Positions 34,534 through 42,093 of a stretch of DNA of 64,000 nucleotides are shown here, piece after piece (positions within the stretch are counted from its first letter, which is position 1; every line of letters begins with the position of its first letter). The position numbers were made by a program, and so were the translations under genes. The notes below the pieces were generated by a model that saw only the letters and a list, made by a program, of their open reading frames with translations, searched no databases and was not told where the DNA came from. Origin of the DNA: Bosea sp. BIWAKO-01 (GTDB taxonomy: Bacteria > Pseudomonadota > Alphaproteobacteria > Rhizobiales > Beijerinckiaceae); NCBI RefSeq assembly GCF_001748145.1, contig NZ_BCQA01000001.1:5234501-5298500 (forward strand), in the 5' to 3' direction.

Positions 34534-36952
34534 CATGAAGGCGCGGGCCATTATCGAGGCCGTCGACAAGACGGGGAAAACGTTCAGCGATATCGCAGGC
34601 AAGATGAAGGCTGTCGACAAGGCCGCCGCTGCACTTGGCAAGGCCAAGGGCATGAAGGGAATGGCGCAGCAGGTTGACGCTGTCGCGAAGTCGCTGTCCA
34701 AGGTCAGCGCGATCGATGCATTCCGCGGGTCGCAGGCTTCTTTCGCAGCGGCGCGTACGACATTCCGTGAGGCGCAGGCCAATGTATCGCGCCTGGCCGC
34801 AGAGATGGCTCGTGCCAAGGCGCCGACCGCGGCCCTGTCGCGTGAGTTTGCCAAGGCACAGCGCGAAGTGCGCGCCGCCTCGACGGCGTTCGAAGCGCAA
34901 AAGTCCGCCCTGATCGGCAACAAGCGCGCGCTCGAGCAGACCGGCGTTTCGCTGTCCAAACTGGCGGCACAGGAGAGGGGCCTCCGCGCCGCGACGATGC
35001 AGACGACCGCCGCGCTCGAGCGGCGCCAGGCTGCGCTGCTGCGCTCTCAAGGTCGCCGCGATGCCGCGGGTAATCTGCTCGCGATGGGCGGCCTGGCGGT
35101 AGGCGCGGGTGCTAAGAGCGTCGGCAAAAAGTCTGTCGTGTCCGTCGCCGAGTTCGACATCGCCTCGCGCAAGCAGCGCGAATTCACCGACATCAGTGAG
35201 GCCGCGCAGCGCAAGGGGCTGTTGCCGCAGGCTAAGAGGATCGGCCAGGACACGCAGTTTAGCAACCTTGACATCGTCAAGGCGCAGACCAAGGCAATGC
35301 AGGGCCTGCCGTCTAATATTACGGGTGACATCAAAGCCGAGGTCGGCGAAGGCATCATCGAGAACGTCAAGAATTACGCTCTCGTCATGGAAGCCGACAT
35401 GGAGCAGGCGGCGGAGGCTATCCGCAGTTACTTGCAATCGACCGGCAAGGACATCAGCACGAAGGAAAAGGCGCTTTTCGAGGCCAACAAGGCGACCAAC
35501 CAGTTGGTCAAAATGGCCAAACTCGGCGGCATGTCCGACGAGGACGTGCAGCAGTATATCAAATATGCTGCCGCGTCCGGCACGGCTGCCGGGCTCACGC
35601 CCGAAAGCATGATGTCGATTGCGGCCGTGGCGCGGCGTGCTGGTCTCCGCGGCGACGAGGCTGGCACGTTCATGCGGTCGACGGCCTCAAAGCTCGTCGC
35701 CCCGACCAAGGACGGGCTCGCCGCGCTGAACGCTGCCGGCATCGATCACAACAAGTTCGTTCGCATGCCGAGCGCGCTGGACGTCAACGGGCTGCAGGGC
35801 CAGTTCCGAAACGGGATGGGCCTGAACTTTACGCCGGAGACGCGAGCCAATCTCGAAAAGGTCTTGGCGGACAAGAGCCTAATCGGCGACCGCGGCAAGT
35901 TCACGACCGCCGTTACCGAGGCGATCGAAGGGCAGATGCCCAAGACCAAGAAAGGGACGATGAAGCCCGCCGACCGCGTCAATGTCGCGAAGGCCGCCGG
36001 CAAATTTCATCAGATGTCCGCGGAGTCGGTCGACGCCGAAGGGCTTCTCGACGCGGTCATGAATTCCAAAATGACGCTGGCTCAGCTAAACGCCTTCCTG
36101 ACCAACAAGCACGGCGGCAAGGGCGCGATCACCGCGGCCCAGCGCGAGGAATACGTCGCCAGTCGGAAAGAGCTAAACAGGACCGGCGACGACCCGAACT
36201 TCGCCAAAAACAAAGCCGACTCGATCATGGCCGGCGTCGGTGGCTCCTACGAACAGGCGAAGGGCGCAATAGACAACTTCGTTCTGTCTATTGGTGAGGC
36301 CAACAAAGGCTTGATCAAGTTCGGCCTGGACGGGTTTTCGACCGTCCTCGATTCGTTTGGGAAGCTTTCAACCGAAGGCCAGCAAGCGGCTACCGCTGTG
36401 GCCGCGGCTGGAGCGGCCTACGGCGCTGGTGTCGGAGCCCTTAAGCTGTCTGGCCTCCTTACCGGCGGCGCTGCCCTCTCGGGCTCAGCGGCGGCCCTAG
36501 ACGCTTCTGCTGCGGCCTTGACGGCCGCTGCTGCAAAGTTGTCCGGCGGCTCCGTAGTTCCGGAAGCCGTCAAAAAATCAGTCCCCGCTGTGGCCGCCGG
36601 CGTTACCGCGGCTGGCGTTGCGAGCGTCGCGGCTATTGCTGCCGGCGCCGCGATCATCGTGAACGACTACAAACCTGCCGCGCCTGGCGTAACCAAGGAA
36701 AACGCGGCCCCGGGCCAGGCGCACGACGACGTGCGTTCGCGCCGCCGGGCCTTTCACGAAAAGCTGCGCGCCGAGACGCAGGCGGTCAAGGCCACAGTCG
36801 AAGGCCCGGTAACGGCCACGCTGGAAGGGCAGGCCAACGTCAATGTCAGCGTCAAGGTCGACGGCGGCACGGTAACGGGCATGTCCTCGACATCGTCTGG
36901 CAACGTCAAAGCGTCCGTCGGAACTTCGATGGGCCATGTCTACACCCAATAG
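34526..36952 (+). CDS. Phage tail tape-measure protein (TP901-like)
   Basis: An 808-residue protein. Features: a charged N-terminal helix, a long coiled-coil stretch (about residues 60-190), the conserved core typical of TP901 tape measures (IASRKQREFTDISEAA... LPSNITGDIKAEV... TPESMMSIAAVARRAGLRGDEAGTFMRSTASKL), a hydrophobic Ala/Gly-rich section (about 630-715) and a C-terminal domain. Length predicts a tail of ordinary size. It is the only clearly tail-specific gene apart from the glycine-rich protein; tube and baseplate genes are absent. Confidence 0.88.
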   Translation: MADMKARAIIEAVDKTGKTFSDIAGKMKAVDKAAAALGKAKGMKGMAQQVDAVAKSLSKVSAIDAFRGSQASFAAARTTFREAQANVSRLAAEMARAKAPTAALSREFAKAQREVRAASTAFEAQKSALIGNKRALEQTGVSLSKLAAQERGLRAATMQTTAALERRQAALLRSQGRRDAAGNLLAMGGLAVGAGAKSVGKKSVVSVAEFDIASRKQREFTDISEAAQRKGLLPQAKRIGQDTQFSNLDIVKAQTKAMQGLPSNITGDIKAEVGEGIIENVKNYALVMEADMEQAAEAIRSYLQSTGKDISTKEKALFEANKATNQLVKMAKLGGMSDEDVQQYIKYAAASGTAAGLTPESMMSIAAVARRAGLRGDEAGTFMRSTASKLVAPTKDGLAALNAAGIDHNKFVRMPSALDVNGLQGQFRNGMGLNFTPETRANLEKVLADKSLIGDRGKFTTAVTEAIEGQMPKTKKGTMKPADRVNVAKAAGKFHQMSAESVDAEGLLDAVMNSKMTLAQLNAFLTNKHGGKGAITAAQREEYVASRKELNRTGDDPNFAKNKADSIMAGVGGSYEQAKGAIDNFVLSIGEANKGLIKFGLDGFSTVLDSFGKLSTEGQQAATAVAAAGAAYGAGVGALKLSGLLTGGAALSGSAAALDASAAALTAAAAKLSGGSVVPEAVKKSVPAVAAGVTAAGVASVAAIAAGAAIIVNDYKPAAPGVTKENAAPGQAHDDVRSRRRAFHEKLRAETQAVKATVEGPVTATLEGQANVNVSVKVDGGTVTGMSSTSSGNVKASVGTSMGHVYTQ

Positions 36953-37116
36953 AGATTGGCGGCCTTCGGGCCGTCATGACCCGCCCGTGCGACCGCGGAT
37001 GTACCGGCGCACGGGCAGGTGGGGCTGTGGATTAGTCGAATAACCCGGCGCTGCTCTGGCCGGACCTTTACGTATCGAAAAGCGGGTTGGTAGATCGTGG
37101 CCGGAAAGGGCTTCGA

Positions 37117-37542
37117 ATGCCGATTCGCGAACATGTAGAAAAGGGCACGCTTCTTACGTGCAACTTTGACGGCTCATTCAAAGAGCCCGAAATGGTTAAG
37201 CCTCGGGTCGTTGTGGTTCTAAGCCCGAAGATCGAACATCGTCATCATCTCTGTACGGTCGTGTGTCTGAGCACAACTGCTCCGGAACATGTAATGCCCT
37301 ACCATTGCCAGATCGACATACGTCCTCGGCTTCCGAGGCCGCTAGAAAGCGACGGCGTCTGGGTGAAGGGTGATATGGTCTATGCTGTGGGTTTTCACAG
37401 GCTCGACTTGATCAAGACGGGCAAAGACCACACAGGGAAGCGCATCTATCGGTTTGACGTCTTATCCGACGAGCAACTGAAGTTGGTGAGAAAGTGCGTA
37501 CTCCGCGGCATGGGGCTCGCGTCCTTGACAAAACACCTCTGA
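37117..37542 (+). CDS. PemK/MazF-superfamily protein (YifN-like)
   Basis: A 141-residue protein whose GTLLTCNFDGSFKEPEMVKPRVVVV start and PRLESDGVWVKGDMVY-like middle match the YifN branch of the PemK superfamily (beta barrel of MazF-like RNases). No small antitoxin gene lies directly before or after it, so it may be an orphan or use a distant partner. A terminator follows 120 bp later. The ATG at 37117 is chosen as it begins the conserved part. Probably a stability or defence gene of the element. Confidence 0.7.
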   Translation: MPIREHVEKGTLLTCNFDGSFKEPEMVKPRVVVVLSPKIEHRHHLCTVVCLSTTAPEHVMPYHCQIDIRPRLPRPLESDGVWVKGDMVYAVGFHRLDLIKTGKDHTGKRIYRFDVLSDEQLKLVRKCVLRGMGLASLTKHL

Positions 37543-37660
37543 AAACACACATTCCCTTCGTCAGCGGCTCTCTCCGCGAGGAGATCCGCGTCTAAGACCC
37601 TACCAAGGGCCGCCGTGCAAATATGGGGCGAAGGCAAGCCTCGCGCGCGGCGCAGTGAAA

Positions 37661-37685
37661 GCCCGGCGATTTCGCCGGGCTTTTT
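37661..37685 (+). terminator. Rho-independent terminator
   Basis: GCCCGGCGA-TT-TCGCCGGGC (37661-37680) followed by TTTTT. It closes the plus-strand transcript that includes the PemK-like gene. Confidence 0.9.
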
Positions 37686-37689
37686 CACA

Positions 37690-37927
37690 TCAAGGACGTG
37701 CCCCGCTACTCGAGCGCGACGAGCATCTGGCCCGGTGGATCGAGTTGGTTGAGGTGCGTGATGCCGATAGCAATATCCTCACAACATGTGAGGATATTAA
37801 GCGGAGGCCGGGCAAGCCGAGCGGCGGGATCGAAGCGGCGGCGCGGGAGTTGAGCGTCAACCGGATGGACGACCATCGCGCCGTTAAGGTCGCAAGCCTC
37901 GCGCCAGTGGCCCTACGCCTGAACTAG
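37690..37927 (+). pseudogene. Possible ParB-like fragment
   Basis: The frame encodes LLERDEHLARWIELVEVRD, then KRRPGKPSGGIEAAARELSVNRMDDHRAVKVASLAP. This resembles the middle of ParB/Spo0J-type proteins, where LSPLERALHLA... GIRAAARELGIDRDAARRAVKIASL is usual. The N-terminal nuclease-like domain and C-terminus are missing and there is no convincing start, since the frame begins within the terminator. Probably the remnant of a partition gene. Confidence 0.4.
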
Positions 37928-38005
37928 GACCGCCGCTGCCCCAACGATCAGCGCGAAGATCAGCACCCAGACCCAAAAATCGATGGTCCGCCAAGGAATC
38001 TGCAT
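37913..38005 (-). CDS. Possible 30-residue single-helix membrane peptide
   Basis: An ATG at 38005 opens a 30-codon frame: MQIPWRTIDFWVWVLIFALI then VGAAAVLVQA. One hydrophobic helix with a short polar N-terminus. It lies 12 bp after the stop of the 38018-38398 gene on the same strand. Small membrane peptides at the end of regulator operons are common in prophages, but there is only a weak ribosome-binding site. Confidence 0.4.
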   Translation of the reverse strand: MQIPWRTIDFWVWVLIFALIVGAAAVLVQA

Positions 38006-38017
38006 GGGCTGTCTCGG

Positions 38018-38398
38018 CTAGCTGTTGTTGGGCTCGTCGCTTTCAATCCGGGGCGGAACGAACGAAACCGGCCCTTCATATCTTCCCCTCTGGTCTGTCT
38101 GGCTTCTGGCCAACCGTTTGGCTTCTCTACGTTCCACATGACGAGCCCGTCGGGCTAGCTCGACTGGGTCCGTAGTCGGCGGGATAATACTGGGGTCATG
38201 CGCCCGCTGCGCGACCGGGCTGGCCAGTCGAGCCTCGATCGTGGGCCAGTGCCATCGCACTATCTGCCCGCGGTTGATGGCAGGCGGAGGCACGTAGCCC
38301 GCTCGAACCCATGCGTCGAAAGTGTCAGTCGAAATTTCCATGAGAGCGGCAGCGGTCTGTCTGCTGACGAACACGGGGCGGTGGTTCCGCTCAGTCAT
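38018..38398 (-). CDS. HTH (AlpA/MerR-like) protein
   Basis: 126 residues. PVFVSRQTAAALMEISTDTFDAWVRAGYVPPPAINRGQIVRWHWPTIEARLA is a winged-helix of the AlpA/excisionase type with the conserved aromatic wing; the C-terminal half is basic and Arg-rich (ARHVERREAKRLARS). It starts by ATGA overlap with the XRE gene. Possibly the second DNA-binding component of the lysogeny or excision switch. Confidence 0.7.
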   Translation of the reverse strand: MTERNHRPVFVSRQTAAALMEISTDTFDAWVRAGYVPPPAINRGQIVRWHWPTIEARLASPVAQRAHDPSIIPPTTDPVELARRARHVERREAKRLARSQTDQRGRYEGPVSFVPPRIESDEPNNS

Positions 38399-38622
38399 GG
38401 CGTTGGTTTCAGTTTCACGACGCCCTCGCCACGCTCGTCGTTGATGAATTCGATGCCGGCGGCTTCGAAGGTATGACGGATAGCATCAACCGTCCGCTCC
38501 TTCAGTTCTTTGCCGCCTTCCAGCCGAGTTACCGTGTCGATCGACACCTTCGCTTTTCCGGCCAGGTCACGAACGCCCCACTCGAGGGCCGCGCGCGCCA
38601 TTTTGCTCTGAACTGCTTTCAT
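38395..38622 (-). CDS. XRE-family repressor-like protein
   Basis: About 75 residues (start MKAVQSKMARAAL; a GTG at 38655 would add 11). The helix-turn-helix is ALEWGVRDLAGKAKVSIDTVTRLEGGKELKERTVDAIRHTFEAAGIEFI, the layout of the small alphaproteobacterial XRE proteins that end AGVEFI. It is divergent from the 38719 gene; the intergenic region has a TTGACGTCA sequence (38646-38654) related to the three operator-like sites. It is the likely master repressor of the element. Confidence 0.8.
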   Translation of the reverse strand: MKAVQSKMARAALEWGVRDLAGKAKVSIDTVTRLEGGKELKERTVDAIRHTFEAAGIEFINDERGEGVVKLKPTP

Positions 38623-38718
38623 CAGGACGCTGTACCGATTTCGTGTTGACGTCACGATTTTGCATCGCTATCGTTACATAGCACTGAAAACAGGACACAG
38701 ACAACAAGGAGCAACGCC

Positions 38719-38982
38719 ATGACCGCCCATCCCCTCGAGATGCTTAACAACCTGGCCGAGGCCGCCCGCCATCACACGCAGACCGCACTTGCCGTCGAGC
38801 AGCCCATTTTTGATCTCGCCATGCTCTGGGACTTACTCGGCCCGCGCATCGAAGATCTATTCGCCAGCGGCGAGCCCCTGACGCTCAGCGCCGCACAGGT
38901 GGAAGCGCTTTACCACCATCTGAGCCGAGTCGGCGGGCTGGTCGCTGAGTTGGTCCAGGCCGAGCGCGTGGGTGCCGCATGA
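38719..38982 (+). CDS. Small hypothetical protein
   Basis: 87 residues with AAGGAG before the ATG. Acidic, helical (MLWDLLGPRIEDLFASGEPL, AAQVEALYHHLSRVGGLVAEL). No known motif. It is the first gene divergent from the XRE repressor, a position typical for antirepressor or early genes. ATGA-coupled to the next gene. Confidence 0.65.
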   Translation: MTAHPLEMLNNLAEAARHHTQTALAVEQPIFDLAMLWDLLGPRIEDLFASGEPLTLSAAQVEALYHHLSRVGGLVAELVQAERVGAA

Positions 38983-39266
38983 ACGAGGCGCCACGCACCC
39001 TCACGATCCGAACGGATCTTCTGCTTGCCGCACTCGACGCCCACGAGCCCAGTGCGCTCTTGGACGGGCGCGAGGTTGGACGGCTTTACGTGGTGGCCCG
39101 AAAGTTGGTCGAGGCCTCTGGCGGCCGCAGGATTCAAGCGTGCCGAGTGCGAGGCGATCTTCGCGATTGTCCGGGAGATGCGCCGGCCCAACACGAGAAT
39201 ATAGCTGCGTCACGATCGGGCCGCTCACGGGCAGCGCTTGACATTCGACGTCAAACACTCGGCTAA
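38979..39266 (+). CDS. Small hypothetical protein, probably frameshifted near 39120
   Basis: The annotated frame gives 95 residues; the first 49 (MNEAPRTLTIRTDLLLAALD... VVARKLVEASGG) look normal, while the rest is Arg-rich and unlike protein. A different frame from about 39120 reads AGFKRAECEAIFAIVREMRR then PNTRI and stops at 39204, and is far more protein-like. An indel around 39115-39125 therefore probably separates the two parts. The corrected gene would end at 39204, leaving operator-like site 3 intergenic. Confidence 0.55.
   Translation: MNEAPRTLTIRTDLLLAALDAHEPSALLDGREVGRLYVVARKLVEASGGRRIQACRVRGDLRDCPGDAPAQHENIAASRSGRSRAALDIRRQTLG
39238..39254. promoter_or_regulatory. Operator-like site 3
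   Basis: TTGAC-7 bp-GTCAA; on the minus strand GTTTGACGTCGAATGTCAA. It differs from sites 1 and 2 only in the central three bases. It lies about 180 bp upstream of the 39436 gene. Confidence 0.6.
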
Positions 39267-39435
39267 ATAGCATTGTTCTTCGGAACGCTCGCGCCCCTCG
39301 GGGTAGCCCAGCCCTTAAGTGGGTTTCGCCGCTCCCAAGCGGCCTTTCATCGCAACGAACACGCCCCTCGGGGCGAACGGAACCGTTTGTCCAATTTGGG
39401 CAATTTGAAAGCGCGCCATTTGGCGGCGAAAGGGT

Positions 39436-39786
39436 ATGGCTATGACAACGCGCAAGAAGGCAATGACCCAGAAAACGAAAGAGGTCGTGATAGAGGCGAT
39501 CCTTCGCTCGGCGCTATGTGACCGGGAGTCAATTATTGAAGTTTCGCAAATGCCGATGCAGACTATTTGCGATACGATAGAGCAATGCAGCATTGATCCA
39601 AGAACTCTTGCAATTGCATGCTTCAGAGAAATTGGCGGTTACTGTAGCATTCGGCATGCGTTTCTGTGCGAAATTGACAATTCCGTCAGTCAGTCTTTCG
39701 GGGATGATTACGGAATGCAATTCCTCGAATGCTTGGCGGGGATGAACTCTCGATATTTGAAACTCCGACAACCCGCTACGAGCTGA
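39436..39786 (+). CDS. Hypothetical protein near the tRNA end of the element
   Basis: 116 residues, with AAAGGG before the ATG. Base composition is lower in GC than its neighbours. Cys-rich (six Cys) with LRSALCDRESIIEVSQM and a C-terminal GMQFLECLAGMNSRYL. No family recognised. The gene is the last in the element before tRNA-Sec; cargo genes with atypical composition at such sites often have defence or fitness roles, but nothing in the sequence shows this. The 285 bp after it contain no gene that I can see. Confidence 0.5.
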   Translation: MAMTTRKKAMTQKTKEVVIEAILRSALCDRESIIEVSQMPMQTICDTIEQCSIDPRTLAIACFREIGGYCSIRHAFLCEIDNSVSQSFGDDYGMQFLECLAGMNSRYLKLRQPATS

Positions 39787-40041
39787 GACTCGGATGCTAG
39801 GTCGACGACCTGGCGCTCGGCCACCGGCCGCTCTTTCGTGGCCTTAGAGCGCCAGCAAAGGAGATGGACGCCGGGCCTGCTGGGGGGCTGGGGGCAGCTT
39901 TGATGCTGACCCGGCGTCCGCCGCCGCATCGCTGTGACGGTCGCGCAAGGTGCGAAGGCGTCGTGTCGGAATTTGGGCAGCGTGCGAGCCGTATTGGCAG
40001 CCTTGGCGGTTAGGCTCGGCGTTATGATGACCCCAAAACAG

Positions 40042-42093
40042 TCATAAAAAACTCAATGATTTCAAAGAGTATGGCGGAAGAGAATGGGAGTCGAACCCAC
40101 CAGAGACCGTCTGACGGCCCCTCCCGGATTTGAAGTCCGGACGCCCCACCGGGGACGCTTCTCCTCCATTCGACGCATCGCCCGCCAGCGGACCGAACAG
40201 GTCGAGCCGCTGGCGGTTGATGCGCCTGAGATCTCCGCGGCGGATGGTGACACCATGGCGATCGAAGAATTCAAGGATCTGGATCGCGACCTTACGGCCG
40301 TTATCAAGCCTGTCGCGAAACTGCGCGGCGTTGAACCCGGCCGGGTCGCGCGCCGCGAGGTCTGCCGCGACGCCGACCATTTCAGAGACCGTATCGCGCA
40401 GGAAGAAGTGGTCAAGCGCGAGCTCATGGACGTCGCCGCGACGCCCGACAAGGCGGAACAGGCGTCGGATATCCTCCTCGCGGCAACTGAGCATCTGGGC
40501 GACGTCTCGTACGCGGGGCGGGCGGAAGCGCTCGCCGCGGCCGATCAACGGCGCGACGCGTGCCCAGAGCGCCTCGTCCTGCGGCGTGAGCCTGACCTCG
40601 TGCTCGGGCCGCCTGATCCAGGAACCGATGACGGCGAGTTCACCAGCATGCGCCAGCCGGGTGAGGGCCGCGCGGAAGATGGCAGCAGGCAAGCGCGGCG
40701 TCACGGCCAATCGCAGCCTTTCCAGCCCCATTCCCGGCTGGTCGGGGTGGTCGGCGTGATAGGCTTTCAGTATCTCGACCACCGAGCCGGAGAGGTTCTT
40801 CCAGTTCTGCGGGAGCATGACCGAAGCACCGATCGGCACGAGGCCGAGCCTGACCGAGAGTGCCTCGGACTGCCCGGGCCCCAGGGCGCGGTCACGCGCG
40901 AAGGCCTCCAGCTCGGCATGATAGGGCGGCTCGTCGAGCAGCCTTGCCAGAGCTTCCCCATCGTCGGTCTCGGCAAGGGCGAACAGCTGGGCCTGCCTCT
41001 CCGGGCTTCGGCGCCGACGCTCCGGCGCACGCAAGTCGAGGAAGCGGCCGCCGCCGATCGTCCGTGACGCACTGGTGTCGCGCAACACGAAGCGATCAAG
41101 CGTGGCCGCCGCGATCGGGCTGTCTAACACGAGCTGTACCAGCGCCGTCGCGCCGGGCGCGATCTCGCCGCCAAGCAAGACGATGCGGGCGCCCACCTCG
41201 GTCGCCGCATGGTGCAGCCGCACCGGTTGCCACATCGCCAGCGCCTTCTTTTCGGATGCGACAACGGTGAGCTCGGCGTCGATCCGCGTGGCCGGAGCAT
41301 GCAGATGCGGAACGACAATCATGTCGCCACGATGGATCGCGGCCTTTGAGATCTCCGACCCGGCGAGGTTGAGAGCACAGCGATCGCCAGCCGTACCTCG
41401 CTCAGCGGGGAGGTTCTGCGCGTGGATCGAGCGCACGCGTGCCGGGATGCCCGAAGGGGAGACAATGATGCTGTCGCCGACCGCAACGGCTCCGGAGAGG
41501 ACCGTACCGGTGACGACTGTGCCGGCGCCGGAGAGTGTGAAACAGCGATCTACGGCCAGGCGGAAGGCGCCATCGCCACGGCGCATATGCGAGGATTGGG
41601 CTCGCTCGCTCAACAGCGCGGCAAGCTCGGCGATACCCGACCCGGTCACGGTCGAGACCGGCAGGACCGGTGCGTCATGGAATGGCGTATCGGCAAGCAG
41701 CATGCCGATCTCGCTGCGCAGCTCGGCGAGGCGCCCCGTTTCGGCGAGGTCGGATTTGGTGATCGCGACGACGGCTTGGCCGATGCCGAGCAAGCGGGCG
41801 ATGTCGACATGCTCGCGCGTCTGCGGCATCACCCCGTCATCGGCCGCCACGACGAGCAGCAGCAGATCGATGCCGGAGGCGCCGGCCAGCATCGTGTGTA
41901 CGAATTTCTCGTGACCAGGCACATCGATGAACCCGACGATCCGGCCATCCCGCTGCGGCCAAAAGGCGAAGCCGAGCGTGATGGTGATGCCGCGCTCCTT
42001 CTCCTCTTTGAGACGATCGGTATCGACGCCGGTGAGGCGTTTCACCAGCGAGGTCTTGCCATGATCGATATGGCCCGCCGTGCCGATGATCAT
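40042..42093 (-). CDS. selB: Selenocysteine-specific elongation factor
   Basis: A 683-residue GTPase that brings Sec-tRNA to UGA codons marked by a SECIS hairpin. The N-terminal G domain shows GHIDHGKTSL (7-16), DVPGHE and TKSD; EF-Tu-like domains and C-terminal winged helices (ending FFDRHGVTIRRGDLRRINRQ) for SECIS binding follow. The frame then continues through the whole tRNA-Sec gene, adding 32 residues (GGEASPVGRPDFKSGRGRQT and so on to SLPP). The last nine residues, YSLKSLSFL, come from the inserted element; the original protein ended PPAH. The start overlaps the Sel1-like gene as ATGA. Confidence 0.95.
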   Translation of the reverse strand: MIIGTAGHIDHGKTSLVKRLTGVDTDRLKEEKERGITITLGFAFWPQRDGRIVGFIDVPGHEKFVHTMLAGASGIDLLLLVVAADDGVMPQTREHVDIARLLGIGQAVVAITKSDLAETGRLAELRSEIGMLLADTPFHDAPVLPVSTVTGSGIAELAALLSERAQSSHMRRGDGAFRLAVDRCFTLSGAGTVVTGTVLSGAVAVGDSIIVSPSGIPARVRSIHAQNLPAERGTAGDRCALNLAGSEISKAAIHRGDMIVVPHLHAPATRIDAELTVVASEKKALAMWQPVRLHHAATEVGARIVLLGGEIAPGATALVQLVLDSPIAAATLDRFVLRDTSASRTIGGGRFLDLRAPERRRRSPERQAQLFALAETDDGEALARLLDEPPYHAELEAFARDRALGPGQSEALSVRLGLVPIGASVMLPQNWKNLSGSVVEILKAYHADHPDQPGMGLERLRLAVTPRLPAAIFRAALTRLAHAGELAVIGSWIRRPEHEVRLTPQDEALWARVAPLIGRGERFRPPRVRDVAQMLSCREEDIRRLFRLVGRRGDVHELALDHFFLRDTVSEMVGVAADLAARDPAGFNAAQFRDRLDNGRKVAIQILEFFDRHGVTIRRGDLRRINRQRLDLFGPLAGDASNGGEASPVGRPDFKSGRGRQTVSGGFDSHSLPPYSLKSLSFL
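40072..40086. repeat. Attachment site within the tRNA-Sec 3' end
   Basis: The same 15 bases; read on the minus strand they are the last 15 nt of tRNA-Sec, CATTCTCTTCCGCCA. Insertion therefore restores an intact tRNA. Confidence 0.92.
40072..40167 (-). tRNA. selC: Selenocysteine tRNA (anticodon UCA)
   Basis: 96 nt including encoded CCA. The 8-bp acceptor stem (GGAGGAGA with UCUCUUCC, one G-U), extended D arm, anticodon loop CTTCAAA with UCA (complement of 40131-40133), long variable arm and T arm GGGTTCGACTCCC are all present. It lies on the same strand as selA and selB and entirely within the selB reading frame. Its 3' end serves as attachment site of the 15-kb element; because the element restores the same 15 nt, the tRNA is intact. 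Confidence 0.97.

Larger units (their letters stand above)
25032..40086. mobile_element. 15-kb integrative element (phage satellite or reduced prophage) in tRNA-Sec
   Basis: It is bounded by TGGCGGAAGAGAATG at 25032-25046 and 40072-40086, the second copy being the 3' end of tRNA-Sec including CCA. The integrase lies next to the distal end. Cargo: regulators, a RepA-like ATPase with iteron-like repeats, a short phage-structural block and unknown genes. Coding strands are mostly plus. Terminase, portal, major capsid, lysis and helper functions were not seen in any frame, so it is unlikely to be a full phage. Confidence 0.92.
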
